Shown here in pieces: positions 26,711 through 36,658 of a stretch of 52,222 nt of DNA (position 1 is the stretch's first letter; each line of letters begins with the position of its first letter). The notes beneath the pieces are model-generated. The model was not told the DNA's origin. It ran no database searches and saw only the letters and a list, made by a program, of their open reading frames with translations. The stretch is from Alphaproteobacteria bacterium. GTDB lineage: Bacteria > Pseudomonadota > Alphaproteobacteria > SHVW01. Location of the stretch: positions 1 to 52,222 of the forward strand of contig VGDO01000015.1 of the NCBI GenBank assembly GCA_016869645.1. Reading direction: 5' to 3'. The position numbers were made by a program, and so were the translations under genes.

Positions 26711-28136
26711 GAGCAGCACCACCAGAGCCAAAAAGAAGACCGCCGGGTCGCGGCGCGGCGCCAATCCGCTATGGGGCGGGCGCTTTGCGGGCAGTCATGC
26801 CGCAATCATGGAGAAGATCAACGCCTCGATCGACTTCGACAGGCGACTTTACGCGCAAGACATCGCCGGGTCCAAGGCTCATTGCCGCATGCTGATGCGC
26901 CAGGGCATCGTCAGCCGGAAGGATGGCCAGGCAATCCTTCGCGGCCTCGATCGCGTGCGCGCGCAGATCGAAGCCGGGCGGTTCGAATTCCGCACCAGCC
27001 TCGAAGACATCCACATGAACGTCGAAGCCCGGCTCGCCGAGCTGATCGGCAGCGCGGCCGGGAGGCTGCACACCGCGCGCTCGCGCAACGACCAGATCGC
27101 GACCGATTTCCGTCTCTGGGTGCGGGACGCCATCGACGGCCTCGACCACCAGATGCGCGACCTGCAGGCTGCTCTCATCGACCAGGCCGACCGCAACGCG
27201 GCCACCATCATGCCGGGCTTCACCCACCTCCAGGTGGCGCAGCCCGTGACCTTCGGCCACCACATGCTGGCCTATGTCGAAATGGTCGGCCGCGACCGGT
27301 CGCGGCTGGCCGATTGCCGGGCCAGACTCAACGAATCGCCGCTTGGCGCGGCGGCGCTGGCCGGCACGTCGTTCCGCATCGACCGGCAGATGACGGCGCG
27401 CGAGCTCGGTTTCGACCGGCCCATGGCCAACTCGCTCGACGCGGTGTCGGACCGTGACTATGCGCTCGAATTCCTGTCGGCGCTGTCGATCTCGGCGGTT
27501 CATCTGTCGCGTCTCGCCGAGGAGATCGTGCTGTGGACGAGCGCGCAGTTCGGCTTCGTCCGTCTGAGCGACGCCTACACGACGGGCAGCTCGATCATGC
27601 CGCAGAAGCGCAATCCTGACGCGGCCGAGATCGTGCGCGGCAAGGCGGGCCGCGTGATCGGTGCGCTCCTGGCGCTGCTCAACATGCTCAAGGGATTGCC
27701 GCTCACCTACGGCAAGGACATGCAGGAGGACAAGGAGCCAACCTTCGACGCGGCCGACACGCTCTCGCTGTCGCTCGCTGCCATGACCGGCATGGTCAGG
27801 GACATGGCGCCGAACAAGGCGGCATTGCGCGCCGCCGCCGCCGTCGGCTTCGCGACGGCGACCGATCTCGCCGACTGGATCGTGCGGCGCATCGGTCTGC
27901 CGTTCCGCCAGGCCCACCACATCGTCGGCAGCTTGGTGAAGCTGGCCGAGCGGGACGGCCGGGCGCTATCCGATCTGTCGCTGCGCGAGATGCGCGAAGT
28001 CGAGCCCCGCATCACGAAAGCGGTGTACAATGTCCTGACCGTGGAGCGCTCGGTCGCCAGCCGCACCAGCTATGGCGGCACCGCGCCGGACAATGTGCGC
28101 CGCCAGGCCAAGGCGGCGCGAAAGAGGTATCTGTGA
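26709..28136 (+). CDS. argH: Argininosuccinate lyase
   Basis: A 475-residue enzyme that splits argininosuccinate into arginine and fumarate, the last step of arginine synthesis. The signature loop [15 protein letters not shown] holds the catalytic Ser. Other hallmarks are LWGGRF near the start, [17 protein letters not shown] and [19 protein letters not shown] 26709 gives the usual alphaproteobacterial N-terminus. It is the first gene of argH - small lipoprotein - lysA - DUF4175, each joined by one-base or few-base overlaps. Confidence 0.96.
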   Translation: MSSTTRAKKKTAGSRRGANPLWGGRFAGSHAAIMEKINASIDFDRRLYAQDIAGSKAHCRMLMRQGIVSRKDGQAILRGLDRVRAQIEAGRFEFRTSLEDIHMNVEARLAELIGSAAGRLHTARSRNDQIATDFRLWVRDAIDGLDHQMRDLQAALIDQADRNAATIMPGFTHLQVAQPVTFGHHMLAYVEMVGRDRSRLADCRARLNESPLGAAALAGTSFRIDRQMTARELGFDRPMANSLDAVSDRDYALEFLSALSISAVHLSRLAEEIVLWTSAQFGFVRLSDAYTTGSSIMPQKRNPDAAEIVRGKAGRVIGALLALLNMLKGLPLTYGKDMQEDKEPTFDAADTLSLSLAAMTGMVRDMAPNKAALRAAAAVGFATATDLADWIVRRIGLPFRQAHHIVGSLVKLAERDGRALSDLSLREMREVEPRITKAVYNVLTVERSVASRTSYGGTAPDNVRRQAKAARKRYL

Positions 28137-28282
28137 TGCGCACGCTTGCCCGCATTGCGCTCATCGCCAGCTTGGCGATCGGAGCGGCAGTCGTGCTCGA
28201 CGGCTGCGGCAAGCGCCAGAGCGAGCTGGACGCGCCGAAAGGGTCGGCGAGCCAGTACCCGCGCCAATATCCGTCGTGGTGA
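28136..28282 (+). CDS. Small LptM-like lipoprotein
   Basis: A 48-residue protein starting in the TGATG overlap with argH (ATG 28136) and ending in TGATG with lysA (stop 28280-28282). A hydrophobic signal (IALIASLAIGAAVVL) precedes Cys24 in VLDGCGK, an imperfect lipobox with Asp before Gly. The tail ends YPRQYPSW, typical of the tiny lipoproteins encoded between argH and lysA. LptM helps LptD mature in the outer membrane of enterobacteria; the same job here is inference. Confidence 0.75.
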   Translation: MRTLARIALIASLAIGAAVVLDGCGKRQSELDAPKGSASQYPRQYPSW

Positions 28283-29682
28283 TGGCCATGGCCGGCTTCC
28301 TCTATCGCAATGGCACGCTGCACGCCGAGGAGGTGCCGCTGGCACGCATCGCCGAGGCCGTCGGCACGCCGTTCTACTGCTATTCGACGTCAGTGCTCGT
28401 CGGCCAGTACCGCGCCTTCAAGCAAGCGCTTGGCGGCACCGATGCGATGATCTGCTATGCGCTCAAGGCCAATTCGAACCAGGCCGTGATCCGCACCTTC
28501 GCCGAGCTGGGCGCCGGCGCCGACGTGGTCAGCGAAGGCGAGCTGCGCCGCGCGCTGGCGGCGGGCGTGCCGGCCGAACGCATCGTGTTCGCCGGCGTCG
28601 GCAAGACGCGGGACGAGATGGCGGTGGCACTCGATGCCGGCATTCTCCAGTTCAACGTCGAGTCCGAGCCCGAGCTCGCCGCGCTCGACGAGGTCGCGCG
28701 ATCGAAGGGGCGGCGCGCGCAGTTCGCGCTGCGCGTCAATCCCGACGTCGCCGCCGGCACGCATGCCAAGATCACGACCGGCACCAAGGAGAACAAGTTC
28801 GGCATCGACATCGGCCGGGCGCGGCGGGTCTATGACCTCGCGCGCAACCGGCCGGGATTGCAGGCCGCCTCCGTTGCCGTCCACATCGGCTCGCAGCTGA
28901 CCGACCTCGCCCCTTTCCGCTCCGCCTTCGCGCGGGTGCGCGACCTGGTCGGCGAGCTGCGCGCCGACGGCCACGACATCAGGCGCATGGATTTCGGCGG
29001 CGGCCTGGGCGTCGCCTACCGGGACGGGCAGGTTCCGGCGATTGCCGACTACCTTGCGCTGGTGCGCGAGGCGGCCGACGGGCTCGCCTGCGGCATCATC
29101 GTCGAGCCCGGCCGGATCATGGTCGCCGAAGCGGGCGTGCTGGTCAGCCGCGTCATCTACGTCAAGTCGGGCGAGGCCCGCCGGTTCATCGTGGTCGATT
29201 CGGCGATGAACGACCTGATCCGGCCGACCCTGTACGAGGCCTATCATGCCATCGTTGCGGTGCGCGAACCGGAGTCGACCGGCAAGCGTCCCGATGGCGG
29301 CGACTTCGAATTGGCCGATGTGGTCGGCCCGATCTGCGAGTCCGGCGACTATTTTGCCCAGCAGCGTCCGATGCCTAGGGTGGCCGACGGCGACCTCCTG
29401 GCAATCAAATCGGCGGGAGCATATGGCGCTGTCATGAGTTCTAGTTACAATAGCCGTCTGTTGATCCCCGAGGTCTTGGTTAACGGCGAACAGTTCGCCG
29501 TGGTTCGGCCCCGACCACGCTTCGAGGACCTTCTGGGCCAGGATCGCCTGCCGCCGTGGCAAACCGGCACGCAGCAGAGCAATCCGAGCCCCGATGCGGT
29601 CAAGTTCAAGTCCGGTGGTGCCAAAGCCGGCACGGCCCAATCCGGCCAGGGCAGCACCGGACGCAAGATCGGAGCGGCGTGA
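28282..29682 (+). CDS. lysA: Diaminopimelate decarboxylase
   Basis: A 466-residue fold-III PLP enzyme catalysing the last step of lysine synthesis (meso-DAP to lysine). PLP Lys62 lies in YALKANSN; other motifs are the HIGSQLTD segment, GGGLGVAY, EPGRIMVAEAG, and CESGDYFAQQR with the catalytic Cys. ATG 28282 overlaps the lipoprotein stop; ATG 28288 is a near alternative. About 40 extra C-terminal residues rich in Gly, Ser, Gln and Lys go beyond the normal end of the family. Confidence 0.96.
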   Translation: MAMAGFLYRNGTLHAEEVPLARIAEAVGTPFYCYSTSVLVGQYRAFKQALGGTDAMICYALKANSNQAVIRTFAELGAGADVVSEGELRRALAAGVPAERIVFAGVGKTRDEMAVALDAGILQFNVESEPELAALDEVARSKGRRAQFALRVNPDVAAGTHAKITTGTKENKFGIDIGRARRVYDLARNRPGLQAASVAVHIGSQLTDLAPFRSAFARVRDLVGELRADGHDIRRMDFGGGLGVAYRDGQVPAIADYLALVREAADGLACGIIVEPGRIMVAEAGVLVSRVIYVKSGEARRFIVVDSAMNDLIRPTLYEAYHAIVAVREPESTGKRPDGGDFELADVVGPICESGDYFAQQRPMPRVADGDLLAIKSAGAYGAVMSSSYNSRLLIPEVLVNGEQFAVVRPRPRFEDLLGQDRLPPWQTGTQQSNPSPDAVKFKSGGAKAGTAQSGQGSTGRKIGAA

Positions 29683-29685
29683 TCC

Positions 29686-32367
29686 ATGCAGGACACTGAG
29701 AGCGGACCGACCGGCAAGGTGCCTCCGGCGCCTCGCACGCCTTATGATCGTCATCTCCGCATGGCCTGGCTGGCGCTGATGTGGGAGCGCGTATGGCCTG
29801 CGCTGTGGCCGGTGCTGGCGATCGGCGGCATTTTCGCCAATCTCGTGCTGTTCGACATCCTGCCGCGGCTCAATGCCTGGGCGCACGTCGCCATCCTCGC
29901 AGCTCTCGTTCTGGCGCTCGGGCTGCTGCTCGGTCGCAACTTCCGCTCGTTCAGCCTGCCGACCCGCGAGCAGGCGCGTCGCCGCGTCGAGCTCGCCTCG
30001 GGCATGGCGCATCGGCCGCTCACCGCGCTCGAGGACCGACACGTCGCGGGCGGCATGGACGGCGCTGCGAAGACGCTCTGGCTCGCCCACATGGCGCGTC
30101 TGCGCGCGCGACTGAAGCGCCTGCGCATCGGCGCGCCGGCGGCCGGCCTCGGCCGGATCGATCCATGGGGTGCACGCGCAATCATCGGACTGGCGCTCGT
30201 GGTCGCGATCGCAGTCGGCGGCTATGACGGCGCCAATCGCCTCGCCCGCGCGCTCGTGCCCGACCTGTCCGCCGATAGCCGGACGAACGTCGCCACCCTC
30301 GACATCTGGATCGCCCCCCCGGCCTACACGGGACTCCCGCCGATCTTCCTCAGCGGTTCACGCACCGGTCAGAAGTCGCCGGCCGGTCCGGCAGCGCAGA
30401 CAGGCACCCGCACGCAGGCCAGCGCCCAGACGGCCGCCGCCCAGACCGCCCCCGCCCCCCTCAACGTGCCGACCGGCTCGACGGTGCTGGCTCAGGTCAA
30501 TGGCGGTCGCGACAAGCCCAGGCTGGTCATCGACAAGGCGGAAACCCAATTCGAGGCCGTCGGCGCGGCCAGCCACAAGGTGAGCGCCGAACTGACAAGC
30601 GGCACCCGGCTGTCGGTCATGCAGGGCCGCGGCTCGCTCGGCGCATGGGACATCGTGATCGTTCCCGATCTGCCGCCGAACGTCTCCTACCATGTGCCGC
30701 CGGCGCGCACGGAGCGCTCGGCACTCCGCATCGAATATGCCGCCGAAGACGACTATGGCGTCGACCAGGTCAAGGCGACGATCCGGCGCGTGCTCGAGGC
30801 AGCACCCGCCGCTGAAGGCTCGCAAGGCAGCCTGCAGGCGACCCCGAGCGTCCAGGGAGGTGAGAGCAAGCTCACCGAGGAAACGATCGAGCTCGCGCTG
30901 CCGTTGCCGGGGCTGTCGCTCAAGAGCGCGCGTGCGCCGAGCTATCACGACCTGACAGCTCATCCATGGGCTGGCCTGCAGGTCGAGCTGCAGCTCGAGG
31001 CGGCTGACGCAATCGGCCAGGTCGGGCGCAGTGAAACCTTTGCCATGGTGCTGCCCGAGCGCATCTTCAATCACCCCGTCGCGCGCGCCATCGTCGAGGT
31101 TCGCAAAGAACTGACGCGCAGCCCGGACGAGCGTCGCAAGCCGTCCGATGCTTTGGTCGGCATCGCCTCGCGTCCGATGCTGTTCCATAGCGACGTTGTC
31201 GTCTACATGGCGCTGCGCTCGGCCGCCGGCCGTCTCATCTTCGACAAGCGTCCGACCGCCGTGGCGGCAATCCAGAGCCTGTTGTGGGACACTGCGCTGC
31301 GCGTCGAGGACGGCGACGTGTCGCTCGCCGAGCGCGAGCTGCGCGAGATCGAGAGGGCGTTGCAGGAGGCGCTGGCCAACAACGCGCCTGATGCCGAGAT
31401 CGAGCGGCTGATGACCGAACTGCAGCGCGCCATCGACCGCTATCTGCAGTCGCTTCTGGCGCAGATGCAGGATCCACAGCGCCGCCAGCAACTCGAATTC
31501 GCGCCCAACGATCCGAACACGCGCACGATGAGCCGCAACGACCTGCAGCGCATGGTCGATCGCGCGCGCGATCTGGCGCGCAGCGGCGCACGCGACCAGG
31601 CACGCGAGATGCTCTCGCGCCTGCAGGAGATGCTCGAGAATCTGCGCATGGGCATGATGAGCCAGCAACAGATGCAGGCCAATCAGCAGGCCCAGCAGAT
31701 GATGCGCAACCTGCAGGACATGGCGCGCCAGCAGCGCAAGCTGCTCGACCGCAGCTTCCGCCGCCAGCAGGGGCAGCAGGGTCAGCGCGGACAGCAAGGC
31801 CAGCGCCAGCAGGGACAACAGGGCCAGCAGGGCCAGCAAGGCGACGACGGCGAGGAGGACGAGAGCGACGAGGCGAGCGCCGGCGAGCAGGAGTCCCTGC
31901 GCCGCCGGCTCGGCGAGCTGATGCGCCAGATGGGCGAGATGGGCGCCGGCGAGATCCCGCGCGCCTTTGGCCGCGCCGAGCGCGCCATGCGCGATGCCAC
32001 CCGCGCGCTCGGCCAGGGCCAGCCAGGCGATGCCATCGGGCCGCAATCGGAAGCGCTCGACCAGCTCCAGCAGGGCGCCCAGGCCATGATGGAGCAAATG
32101 GGTCGGCAGTTCGGCCACGGACCGGGGCAGGGCGACGATCCGCAGCTGCAGCAGCAGGCGCCGGGCCGCGCGACCGAGCGGCGCGATCCGCTCGGCCGGC
32201 CGCAATCGACCGAAGGCTATGCCGACAACGAGTCGGTCAAGGTGCCGGACGAGGCCGACATTCAGCGCGCGCGCGAGATCTTCGACGAGCTGCGCCGGCG
32301 CGCCAGCGAGCCGTCGCGGCCGCAGTTCGAGCGCGACTACATCGACCGGTTGCTGCGCCGCTTCTAG
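29686..32367 (+). CDS. DUF4175 / TIGR02302 family membrane protein
   Basis: An 893-residue alphaproteobacterial protein of unknown function. Membrane helices lie at about 36-56, 64-82 and 163-183, followed by a long extracytoplasmic part with a beta-rich domain (TLDIWIAPPAYTG). The second half is helical, ending in a Gln/Gly/Arg-rich low-complexity stretch (about 685-730, repeated GQQ) and an acidic patch. Matching size, topology and low-complexity region define TIGR02302. It starts three bases after lysA and is probably in the same operon. The GQQ stretch is coded by a degenerate 9-bp repeat at about 31770-31840. Confidence 0.88.
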   Translation: MQDTESGPTGKVPPAPRTPYDRHLRMAWLALMWERVWPALWPVLAIGGIFANLVLFDILPRLNAWAHVAILAALVLALGLLLGRNFRSFSLPTREQARRRVELASGMAHRPLTALEDRHVAGGMDGAAKTLWLAHMARLRARLKRLRIGAPAAGLGRIDPWGARAIIGLALVVAIAVGGYDGANRLARALVPDLSADSRTNVATLDIWIAPPAYTGLPPIFLSGSRTGQKSPAGPAAQTGTRTQASAQTAAAQTAPAPLNVPTGSTVLAQVNGGRDKPRLVIDKAETQFEAVGAASHKVSAELTSGTRLSVMQGRGSLGAWDIVIVPDLPPNVSYHVPPARTERSALRIEYAAEDDYGVDQVKATIRRVLEAAPAAEGSQGSLQATPSVQGGESKLTEETIELALPLPGLSLKSARAPSYHDLTAHPWAGLQVELQLEAADAIGQVGRSETFAMVLPERIFNHPVARAIVEVRKELTRSPDERRKPSDALVGIASRPMLFHSDVVVYMALRSAAGRLIFDKRPTAVAAIQSLLWDTALRVEDGDVSLAERELREIERALQEALANNAPDAEIERLMTELQRAIDRYLQSLLAQMQDPQRRQQLEFAPNDPNTRTMSRNDLQRMVDRARDLARSGARDQAREMLSRLQEMLENLRMGMMSQQQMQANQQAQQMMRNLQDMARQQRKLLDRSFRRQQGQQGQRGQQGQRQQGQQGQQGQQGDDGEEDESDEASAGEQESLRRRLGELMRQMGEMGAGEIPRAFGRAERAMRDATRALGQGQPGDAIGPQSEALDQLQQGAQAMMEQMGRQFGHGPGQGDDPQLQQQAPGRATERRDPLGRPQSTEGYADNESVKVPDEADIQRAREIFDELRRRASEPSRPQFERDYIDRLLRRF

Positions 32368-32382
32368 CGTCGAGCATTCTCG

Positions 32383-32859
32383 CTATTGGATCACCTTGGT
32401 CTGGCCCATCACTGCGGGCCAGTTCCGGTCTGCCTTGCCGATGAAGCCGGGGATGTCAGCGCTCCACTGTCGCTGAACGCCGAGGCTGTGGTTGAGGTAG
32501 AGCCTGCCGGCGGTGACGGTGAAGGCGGCCGGGTCGATGGCCGCCTTGTAGCCACCGGCGACGCCGAACGCGCAGAAGCCGCCATACTGCGGCGCGAATT
32601 TGGCCGGGTCGGCGGCAAACGCATCACGGTTGGCGGCCGAGCTGAAATGGAAGGTCGAGCCCTTGTATTCGGCCTTATAGGCGGCCGAGCCTTTGACGGG
32701 CTTACCCTCGGCGACGTAGGCAACCACGTCGTAGCCGCGCACCGCCGCTCCACCCGCCTCGAAGAATTCGCCCGCGTGCACGGACTCGGCGCACAGGACG
32801 GCGAAGCCCGTCATCGCCACTGCGCATCCAACGGTTCGCAGACACTGCATGCGCATCAT
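32383..32859 (-). CDS. Secreted YHS-domain protein
   Basis: A 158-residue protein with a signal peptide (about 1-29, ending VHAG) and a YHS-like domain: RGYDVVAYVAEGKPVKGS, FHFSSAANRDAFAADPAKFAPQYGGFCAFGVAGG. The family is thought to bind metal or be redox-linked; the Cys in GGFCAFG is the conserved one. AGGAG lies seven bases before ATG 32859. Convergent with the DUF4175 gene. Confidence 0.85.
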   Translation of the reverse strand: MMRMQCLRTVGCAVAMTGFAVLCAESVHAGEFFEAGGAAVRGYDVVAYVAEGKPVKGSAAYKAEYKGSTFHFSSAANRDAFAADPAKFAPQYGGFCAFGVAGGYKAAIDPAAFTVTAGRLYLNHSLGVQRQWSADIPGFIGKADRNWPAVMGQTKVIQ

Positions 32860-32904
32860 GGGGTTCTCCTGAAAATCCTCTGTCGCGCGCCGAGTGCAGC
32901 GCGG

Positions 32905-33726
32905 TCAGCCGCGCACGAAGTACAAGGTCAGGTCGGCGGATTCTGCCGGGGGATCGGGAAACTCCGACTTGAACCGGATGGCTTCCTGGGGCGCCAGGCG
33001 TTGATTGCCGGTCGAGAACAGCCAGTGCTGCAGCTCCATCCGGCTGGCATCGCGCAGCCCGCCGCGCAGCATGGAAACGGTACGCGGCACTTTCGAGAGA
33101 TTGACGATCTCCCCCTCGACGACCAACACCGTGATGCCACCCACCTGCCGACGGTCGGAGGTGACATTGCGAAGCTGCAGGCCGGCGCCGGGCACCTCGA
33201 CATGAAGCCTGATCGCGTCGAACAGCTTGGCCGCCGGTCCCCAGGCGTCGACGATCGCTTCGCGCGCGAGAATGGCCGTCGCCGGCGTCGCGACCGTGAC
33301 GAGGCCGAACATGATCCACGCCACGCGCCCCGATGCGCTGCTCGAGCGCACGGCGCCCGGAATCCGCCGCTTCGGTTTTGGCACTGGCGCCGCCGGCTCA
33401 TCATCGAGCGCCGCATCGCCGTCCTTGCGTTTCCGGAACGGAATGTTGAACGGCAGCTTGATCGGTGGCAGCGCCGGCAGCTTTTCCCTGAGTCGCGCAA
33501 TCAACCCCGGGCGGTCCTCGGCGGCGCCCGCTTCGTCCGCGGCCCCCGTTGCCGCGGTCGAATCTGATCCCGAGTCGGCCACCGCACCCACGCCCGGCAT
33601 GTCATCGGGCGGCACTTGATGCCAGCTGTGGCCGCAGCTGCCACAGCGCACTTTGCGGCCTTCCGGGCCGAGTTTGGCCGCATTGACCACGAACTGTGCG
33701 TTGCAGTTCTCGCAGACGAGAATCAT
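32905..33726 (-). CDS. MJ0042 zinc-ribbon / DUF3426 membrane protein
   Basis: A 273-residue protein. The N-terminal zinc ribbon is CENCNAQF...CGSCGHSW, with two CxxC pairs in the first ~35 residues. A disordered acidic/basic linker follows, then a membrane helix at about 134-154 (VAWIMFGLVTVATPATAIL). The periplasmic C-terminal domain (LRNVTSDRRQVGGITVLVVEGEIVN) matches DUF3426. The function is unknown; it is commonly found near ftsE-ftsX in Alphaproteobacteria, as here. Confidence 0.87.
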   Translation of the reverse strand: MILVCENCNAQFVVNAAKLGPEGRKVRCGSCGHSWHQVPPDDMPGVGAVADSGSDSTAATGAADEAGAAEDRPGLIARLREKLPALPPIKLPFNIPFRKRKDGDAALDDEPAAPVPKPKRRIPGAVRSSSASGRVAWIMFGLVTVATPATAILAREAIVDAWGPAAKLFDAIRLHVEVPGAGLQLRNVTSDRRQVGGITVLVVEGEIVNLSKVPRTVSMLRGGLRDASRMELQHWLFSTGNQRLAPQEAIRFKSEFPDPPAESADLTLYFVRG

Positions 33727-33830
33727 GGTCCGGTGCGGGCGAACATCGCGATGGTCCGTTTATAGGGGCGAGGCCCATCACTGGCAAGCCGAGCGGCGGC
33801 ATCGCTTCGCCGATCGCGCCGAGATTTGCA

Positions 33831-33859
33831 TTCGACGTCGCGTCACCCTGCTCTAGAAT
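33831..33859 (+). promoter_or_regulatory. Candidate sigma-70 promoter of the VOC gene
   Basis: TTCGAC (33831-33836) and TAGAAT (33854-33859) are separated by 17 bp. The predicted start near 33866 gives a ~40-base leader to the GTG at 33907. The -10 is good, the -35 weak. Confidence 0.4.
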
Positions 33860-33906
33860 TCGCGCCCGGCGTCGATGGCGCGCTGCAGTCGGACAGGGAG
33901 GATGGC

Positions 33907-34278
33907 GTGCTGGGACATCTCTCGTTTGGCGTCAACGATCTCGCCAAATCGACCGAGTTCTACGATCGCATCCTGGCGCCGCTCGGCTATGTCCGGGTGT
34001 GGACCAGCGCGAAGGGCGTCGGCTATGGCACGCCCGGCGGCGGCGACAAGCTGGCGCTCTTCCCGCATCCGGGTCGCGCGTCGCCGCCCGGCGCTGGCTT
34101 CCATCTCGCCTTCACGGCGCCCAACCAGGCGGCGGTCGACGGGTTTCACGCCGCTGCGATGGCGCAGGGCGGCAAGGATCTCGGCGCGCCTGGCCTGCGT
34201 CCACACTACGGGCCGGCCTACTATGCTGCCTTCGTCTGCGATCCCGACGGATACAAGCTCGAGGCGGTTCACCAGTAG
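33907..34278 (+). CDS. VOC (glyoxalase/bleomycin-resistance) family protein
   Basis: A 123-residue protein of the vicinal-oxygen-chelate fold: LGHLSFGVNDLAKSTEFYDRILAPLGY at the N-terminus and YYAAFVCDPDGYKLEAVHQ at the C-terminus, with metal-ligand positions at His and Glu. The substrate is unknown. The start is GTG 33907, supported by GGGAGG at 33896-33901 five bases upstream; an ATG at 33826 lies upstream of the likely transcription start. Confidence 0.85.
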   Translation: MLGHLSFGVNDLAKSTEFYDRILAPLGYVRVWTSAKGVGYGTPGGGDKLALFPHPGRASPPGAGFHLAFTAPNQAAVDGFHAAAMAQGGKDLGAPGLRPHYGPAYYAAFVCDPDGYKLEAVHQ

Positions 34279-34356
34279 CGGCCCGCCGGCTGGACGCCCC
34301 ACTGCCGCCCATGCGATGCTCCGCGCCCAGCAGCGACATGCTAATCAAAATTCGAA

Positions 34357-35061
34357 ATGATGGCGCAAGGTCGACGAACCAGGGACTCAGCGACCAGCGT
34401 AGTACGTTTTGACAACGTCGCCATGAGCTATGCCGGCGGGCCCGAGATCGTGAGCGATCTCACCTTTCAGCTCGCCGCCGGTTCGTTTCATTTTCTGACC
34501 GGACCGAGCGGCGCGGGCAAGTCGTCGCTGCTCAAGATTCTCTATCTTGCCCTCAGGCCGTCGCGCGGAATCGTCGAGCTGTTCGGCCGCGACGTGCGCA
34601 CGCTCGGGCGCGCCGACCTGCCGGCGCTCCGCCGGCGCATCGGCGTCGTGTTCCAGGATTTTCGCCTGATCCCGCATCTTTCGGCTCTCGACAACGTTGC
34701 GCTGCCACTGCGCATCGCCGGAGCCAAGGAAGCGCAAGTGCGCGAGCATGTCAGCGAGCTGCTGCGCTGGGTCGGCCTCGGCGAACAGATGAACGCCCTG
34801 CCCGCGACGCTGTCCGGCGGCCAGCAGCAGCGCATTTCCATCGCGCGCGCGGTCATCGGGCGACCGGCCCTGCTGCTGGCGGACGAGCCGACGGGAAATG
34901 TCGACGACGCCATCGCCGTCCGGCTGCTCTACCTGTTCGAAGAGTTGAACAAGATGGGCACGACGGTGCTGATCGCCAGCCATAATGAGAGCCTAGTGCA
35001 GCGCTTTCCACACGCCCGCCTCCACCTCGAAGGCGGCCGCCTCGAAAGGCGGACGGCATGA
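34357..35061 (+). CDS. ftsE: Cell-division ABC transporter ATPase FtsE
   Basis: A 234-residue ATPase. Walker A GPSGAGKS is at 49-56, signature LSGGQQQR, Walker [11 protein letters not shown] and His in IASHNES. FtsE drives FtsX to control cell-wall hydrolases at the division septum. The ~12 residues before [14 protein letters not shown] are not conserved, so the true start could be slightly later. It overlaps ftsX by four bases (ATGA). Confidence 0.94.
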   Translation: MMAQGRRTRDSATSVVRFDNVAMSYAGGPEIVSDLTFQLAAGSFHFLTGPSGAGKSSLLKILYLALRPSRGIVELFGRDVRTLGRADLPALRRRIGVVFQDFRLIPHLSALDNVALPLRIAGAKEAQVREHVSELLRWVGLGEQMNALPATLSGGQQQRISIARAVIGRPALLLADEPTGNVDDAIAVRLLYLFEELNKMGTTVLIASHNESLVQRFPHARLHLEGGRLERRTA

Positions 35062-35963
35062 TACGAGGCTGGCTCAGTTCGCGAACCGACCTGCCGCTCA
35101 AGGGGGACGCGGCCAGCCGGTTCCTGCCCTGGGTCGTCGCGGTCATGGTGTACCTTGCCGTGCTGGCGCTTGCCGGCGCGCTGCTCGCGCGCGATTCCGT
35201 GCTGCGCTGGAGCCGCTCGTTGACCGGAACCCTGACGGTGCAGATCGCCGTGCCGGCCGGTGAGCGCAACCTCGACGTCGCCATGGCCGACCGCATCGAC
35301 CGCACGCTCGAGCTCCTGCGCCGGACACCCGGCATCGATCGCGCGCAAGCACTGAGCGCCGATCAGATCAGCGCGCTGCTCGAGCCGTGGCTCGGGGGCG
35401 GCGCGATCGTCGACGAACTGCCGCTGCCGGCGCTGATCGACGTGGCGTTGGTGCCGGGCGCGCGCGTCGACTTGAAGGCGCTCGCAGAGCGGCTCGCCGC
35501 GGCGGTACCCGGCGCCGCGCTCGACGACCATGGCAAGTGGCTCAAGGACCTGATCCGCCTGGCGCTGGCGGCGCAGGCAGCGGCCGGTCTGATCCTGCTT
35601 TTGGTGACGGGATGTGCCGTCGCTGCCGTGGTGTTCGCGGTGCGCACCAGCCTCGCCATTCATCGCGACGTGGTGGAGATCCTGCACCTGGTCGGTGCGC
35701 GCGACCGCTACATCGCCAGCCAATTCCAGCGCCACGCCCTGGCGCTCAGTCTGAAGGGCGGGCTGAGCGGATGGCTGCTCGCGCTCATCACCCTCGGCGG
35801 CGCTGCTTGGGCGTTGCTTAGCCTGGATGCCGCCTTGATGCCGCGCCCCAGCCTCGCCTGGCTCGAATGGCTGCTGATCCTGTTGCCGCCGTTTGCGGCG
35901 ACCGGTATTGCCGTGCTGACCGCGCGGCTGGCCGTGCACAATGTGCTCGGCCGCATGATCTGA
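35058..35963 (+). CDS. ftsX: Cell-division permease-like protein FtsX
   Basis: A 301-residue inner-membrane protein with the FtsX topology: an N-terminal helix at about 22-44, a periplasmic loop (LTVQIAVPAGERNLDV) and three C-terminal helices (AAQAAAGLILLLVTGCAVAAVVF and onward). The motif EILHLVGARDRYIASQFQ between helices 2 and 3 is typical. It pairs with FtsE and transmits ATP hydrolysis to peptidoglycan hydrolases. Confidence 0.94.
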   Translation: MIRGWLSSRTDLPLKGDAASRFLPWVVAVMVYLAVLALAGALLARDSVLRWSRSLTGTLTVQIAVPAGERNLDVAMADRIDRTLELLRRTPGIDRAQALSADQISALLEPWLGGGAIVDELPLPALIDVALVPGARVDLKALAERLAAAVPGAALDDHGKWLKDLIRLALAAQAAAGLILLLVTGCAVAAVVFAVRTSLAIHRDVVEILHLVGARDRYIASQFQRHALALSLKGGLSGWLLALITLGGAAWALLSLDAALMPRPSLAWLEWLLILLPPFAATGIAVLTARLAVHNVLGRMI

Positions 35964-35968
35964 ACGAG

Positions 35969-36658
35969 ATGCCGGTCCGCGCGCCCCTGTTCCGCCGCCC
36001 CGACGCGCCGCGACGCCGGCCGCGACCCCTGCTCATTGTCGTGCTCGTGGCCACGGCTGCATGGCTTTCCGGCTTCTTCTGGTATGCCGCGACCATCCCG
36101 ACCCGTGTCGACGAGCCGCTGCAGACGACCGACGCGATCATCGTGCTCACCGGCGGCAGCCGGCGTGTCGAGACGGGGCTCCTGCTGCTCGTCGAGCGGC
36201 TTGCGCCGCGCCTGTTCGTCTCCGGGGTCAATCGCGACGTGGAGCGTGCCGACATTCTGCGCGTCGTACCCGGCTTGCCCGCCGACCTGGTCGAAGCCAT
36301 CGCGCTCGGCTATGGCGCCACCGACACGATTGGCAATTCGGTCGAGAGCGCCCACTGGATGCGGCAGCAGGGCCTGCGCAGCCTGCGCCTCGTCACCGCC
36401 AACTTTCACATGCGGCGCAGCCTGCTCGAATTCCGCCACGCCCTGCCCGAGGCTGAGCTGGTGCCGCACCCGGTTTTTCCGGAGAACTTCAAACGCGACG
36501 ACTGGTGGCGCTACCCGGGCAGCGCCGCGCTGATCGCCAGCGAGTACAGCAAGTACCTCGCGGCCTTGCTGCGCCACACCCTGTCCGATGCGCTGTCCCG
36601 CCGCCGACCCGGCGAAGGAACGATCGGCGCAATCCAGCGTGCAGGACGGCCGGCGTGA
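35969..36658 (+). CDS. YdcF/ElyC-family protein (DUF218)
   Basis: A 229-residue membrane-anchored protein. One N-terminal helix (about 20-42, LLIVVLVATAAWLSGFFWY) is followed by a DUF218 domain: DAIIVLTGGSRRVETGL, RLFVSGVNRDV, NSVESAHWMRQQG and LVTANFHMRRSLLEF. Relatives (SanA, ElyC) act in cell-envelope integrity. ATG 35969 comes five bases after ftsX; its stop overlaps the plsC GTG. The conserved ftsE-ftsX-ydcF-plsC order points to an envelope/division operon. Confidence 0.88.
   Translation: MPVRAPLFRRPDAPRRRPRPLLIVVLVATAAWLSGFFWYAATIPTRVDEPLQTTDAIIVLTGGSRRVETGLLLLVERLAPRLFVSGVNRDVERADILRVVPGLPADLVEAIALGYGATDTIGNSVESAHWMRQQGLRSLRLVTANFHMRRSLLEFRHALPEAELVPHPVFPENFKRDDWWRYPGSAALIASEYSKYLAALLRHTLSDALSRRRPGEGTIGAIQRAGRPA

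Noticed and set aside
28390..30090. 566-codon minus-strand frame over lysA and the DUF4175 gene
   Set aside because: An antisense shadow crossing two well-supported plus-strand genes and their junction.
31770..31840. Repeat array in the DUF4175 gene considered as a CRISPR or minisatellite
   Set aside because: It is a degenerate 9-bp GQQ-coding repeat in frame, without spacers, matching the low-complexity region typical of TIGR02302.
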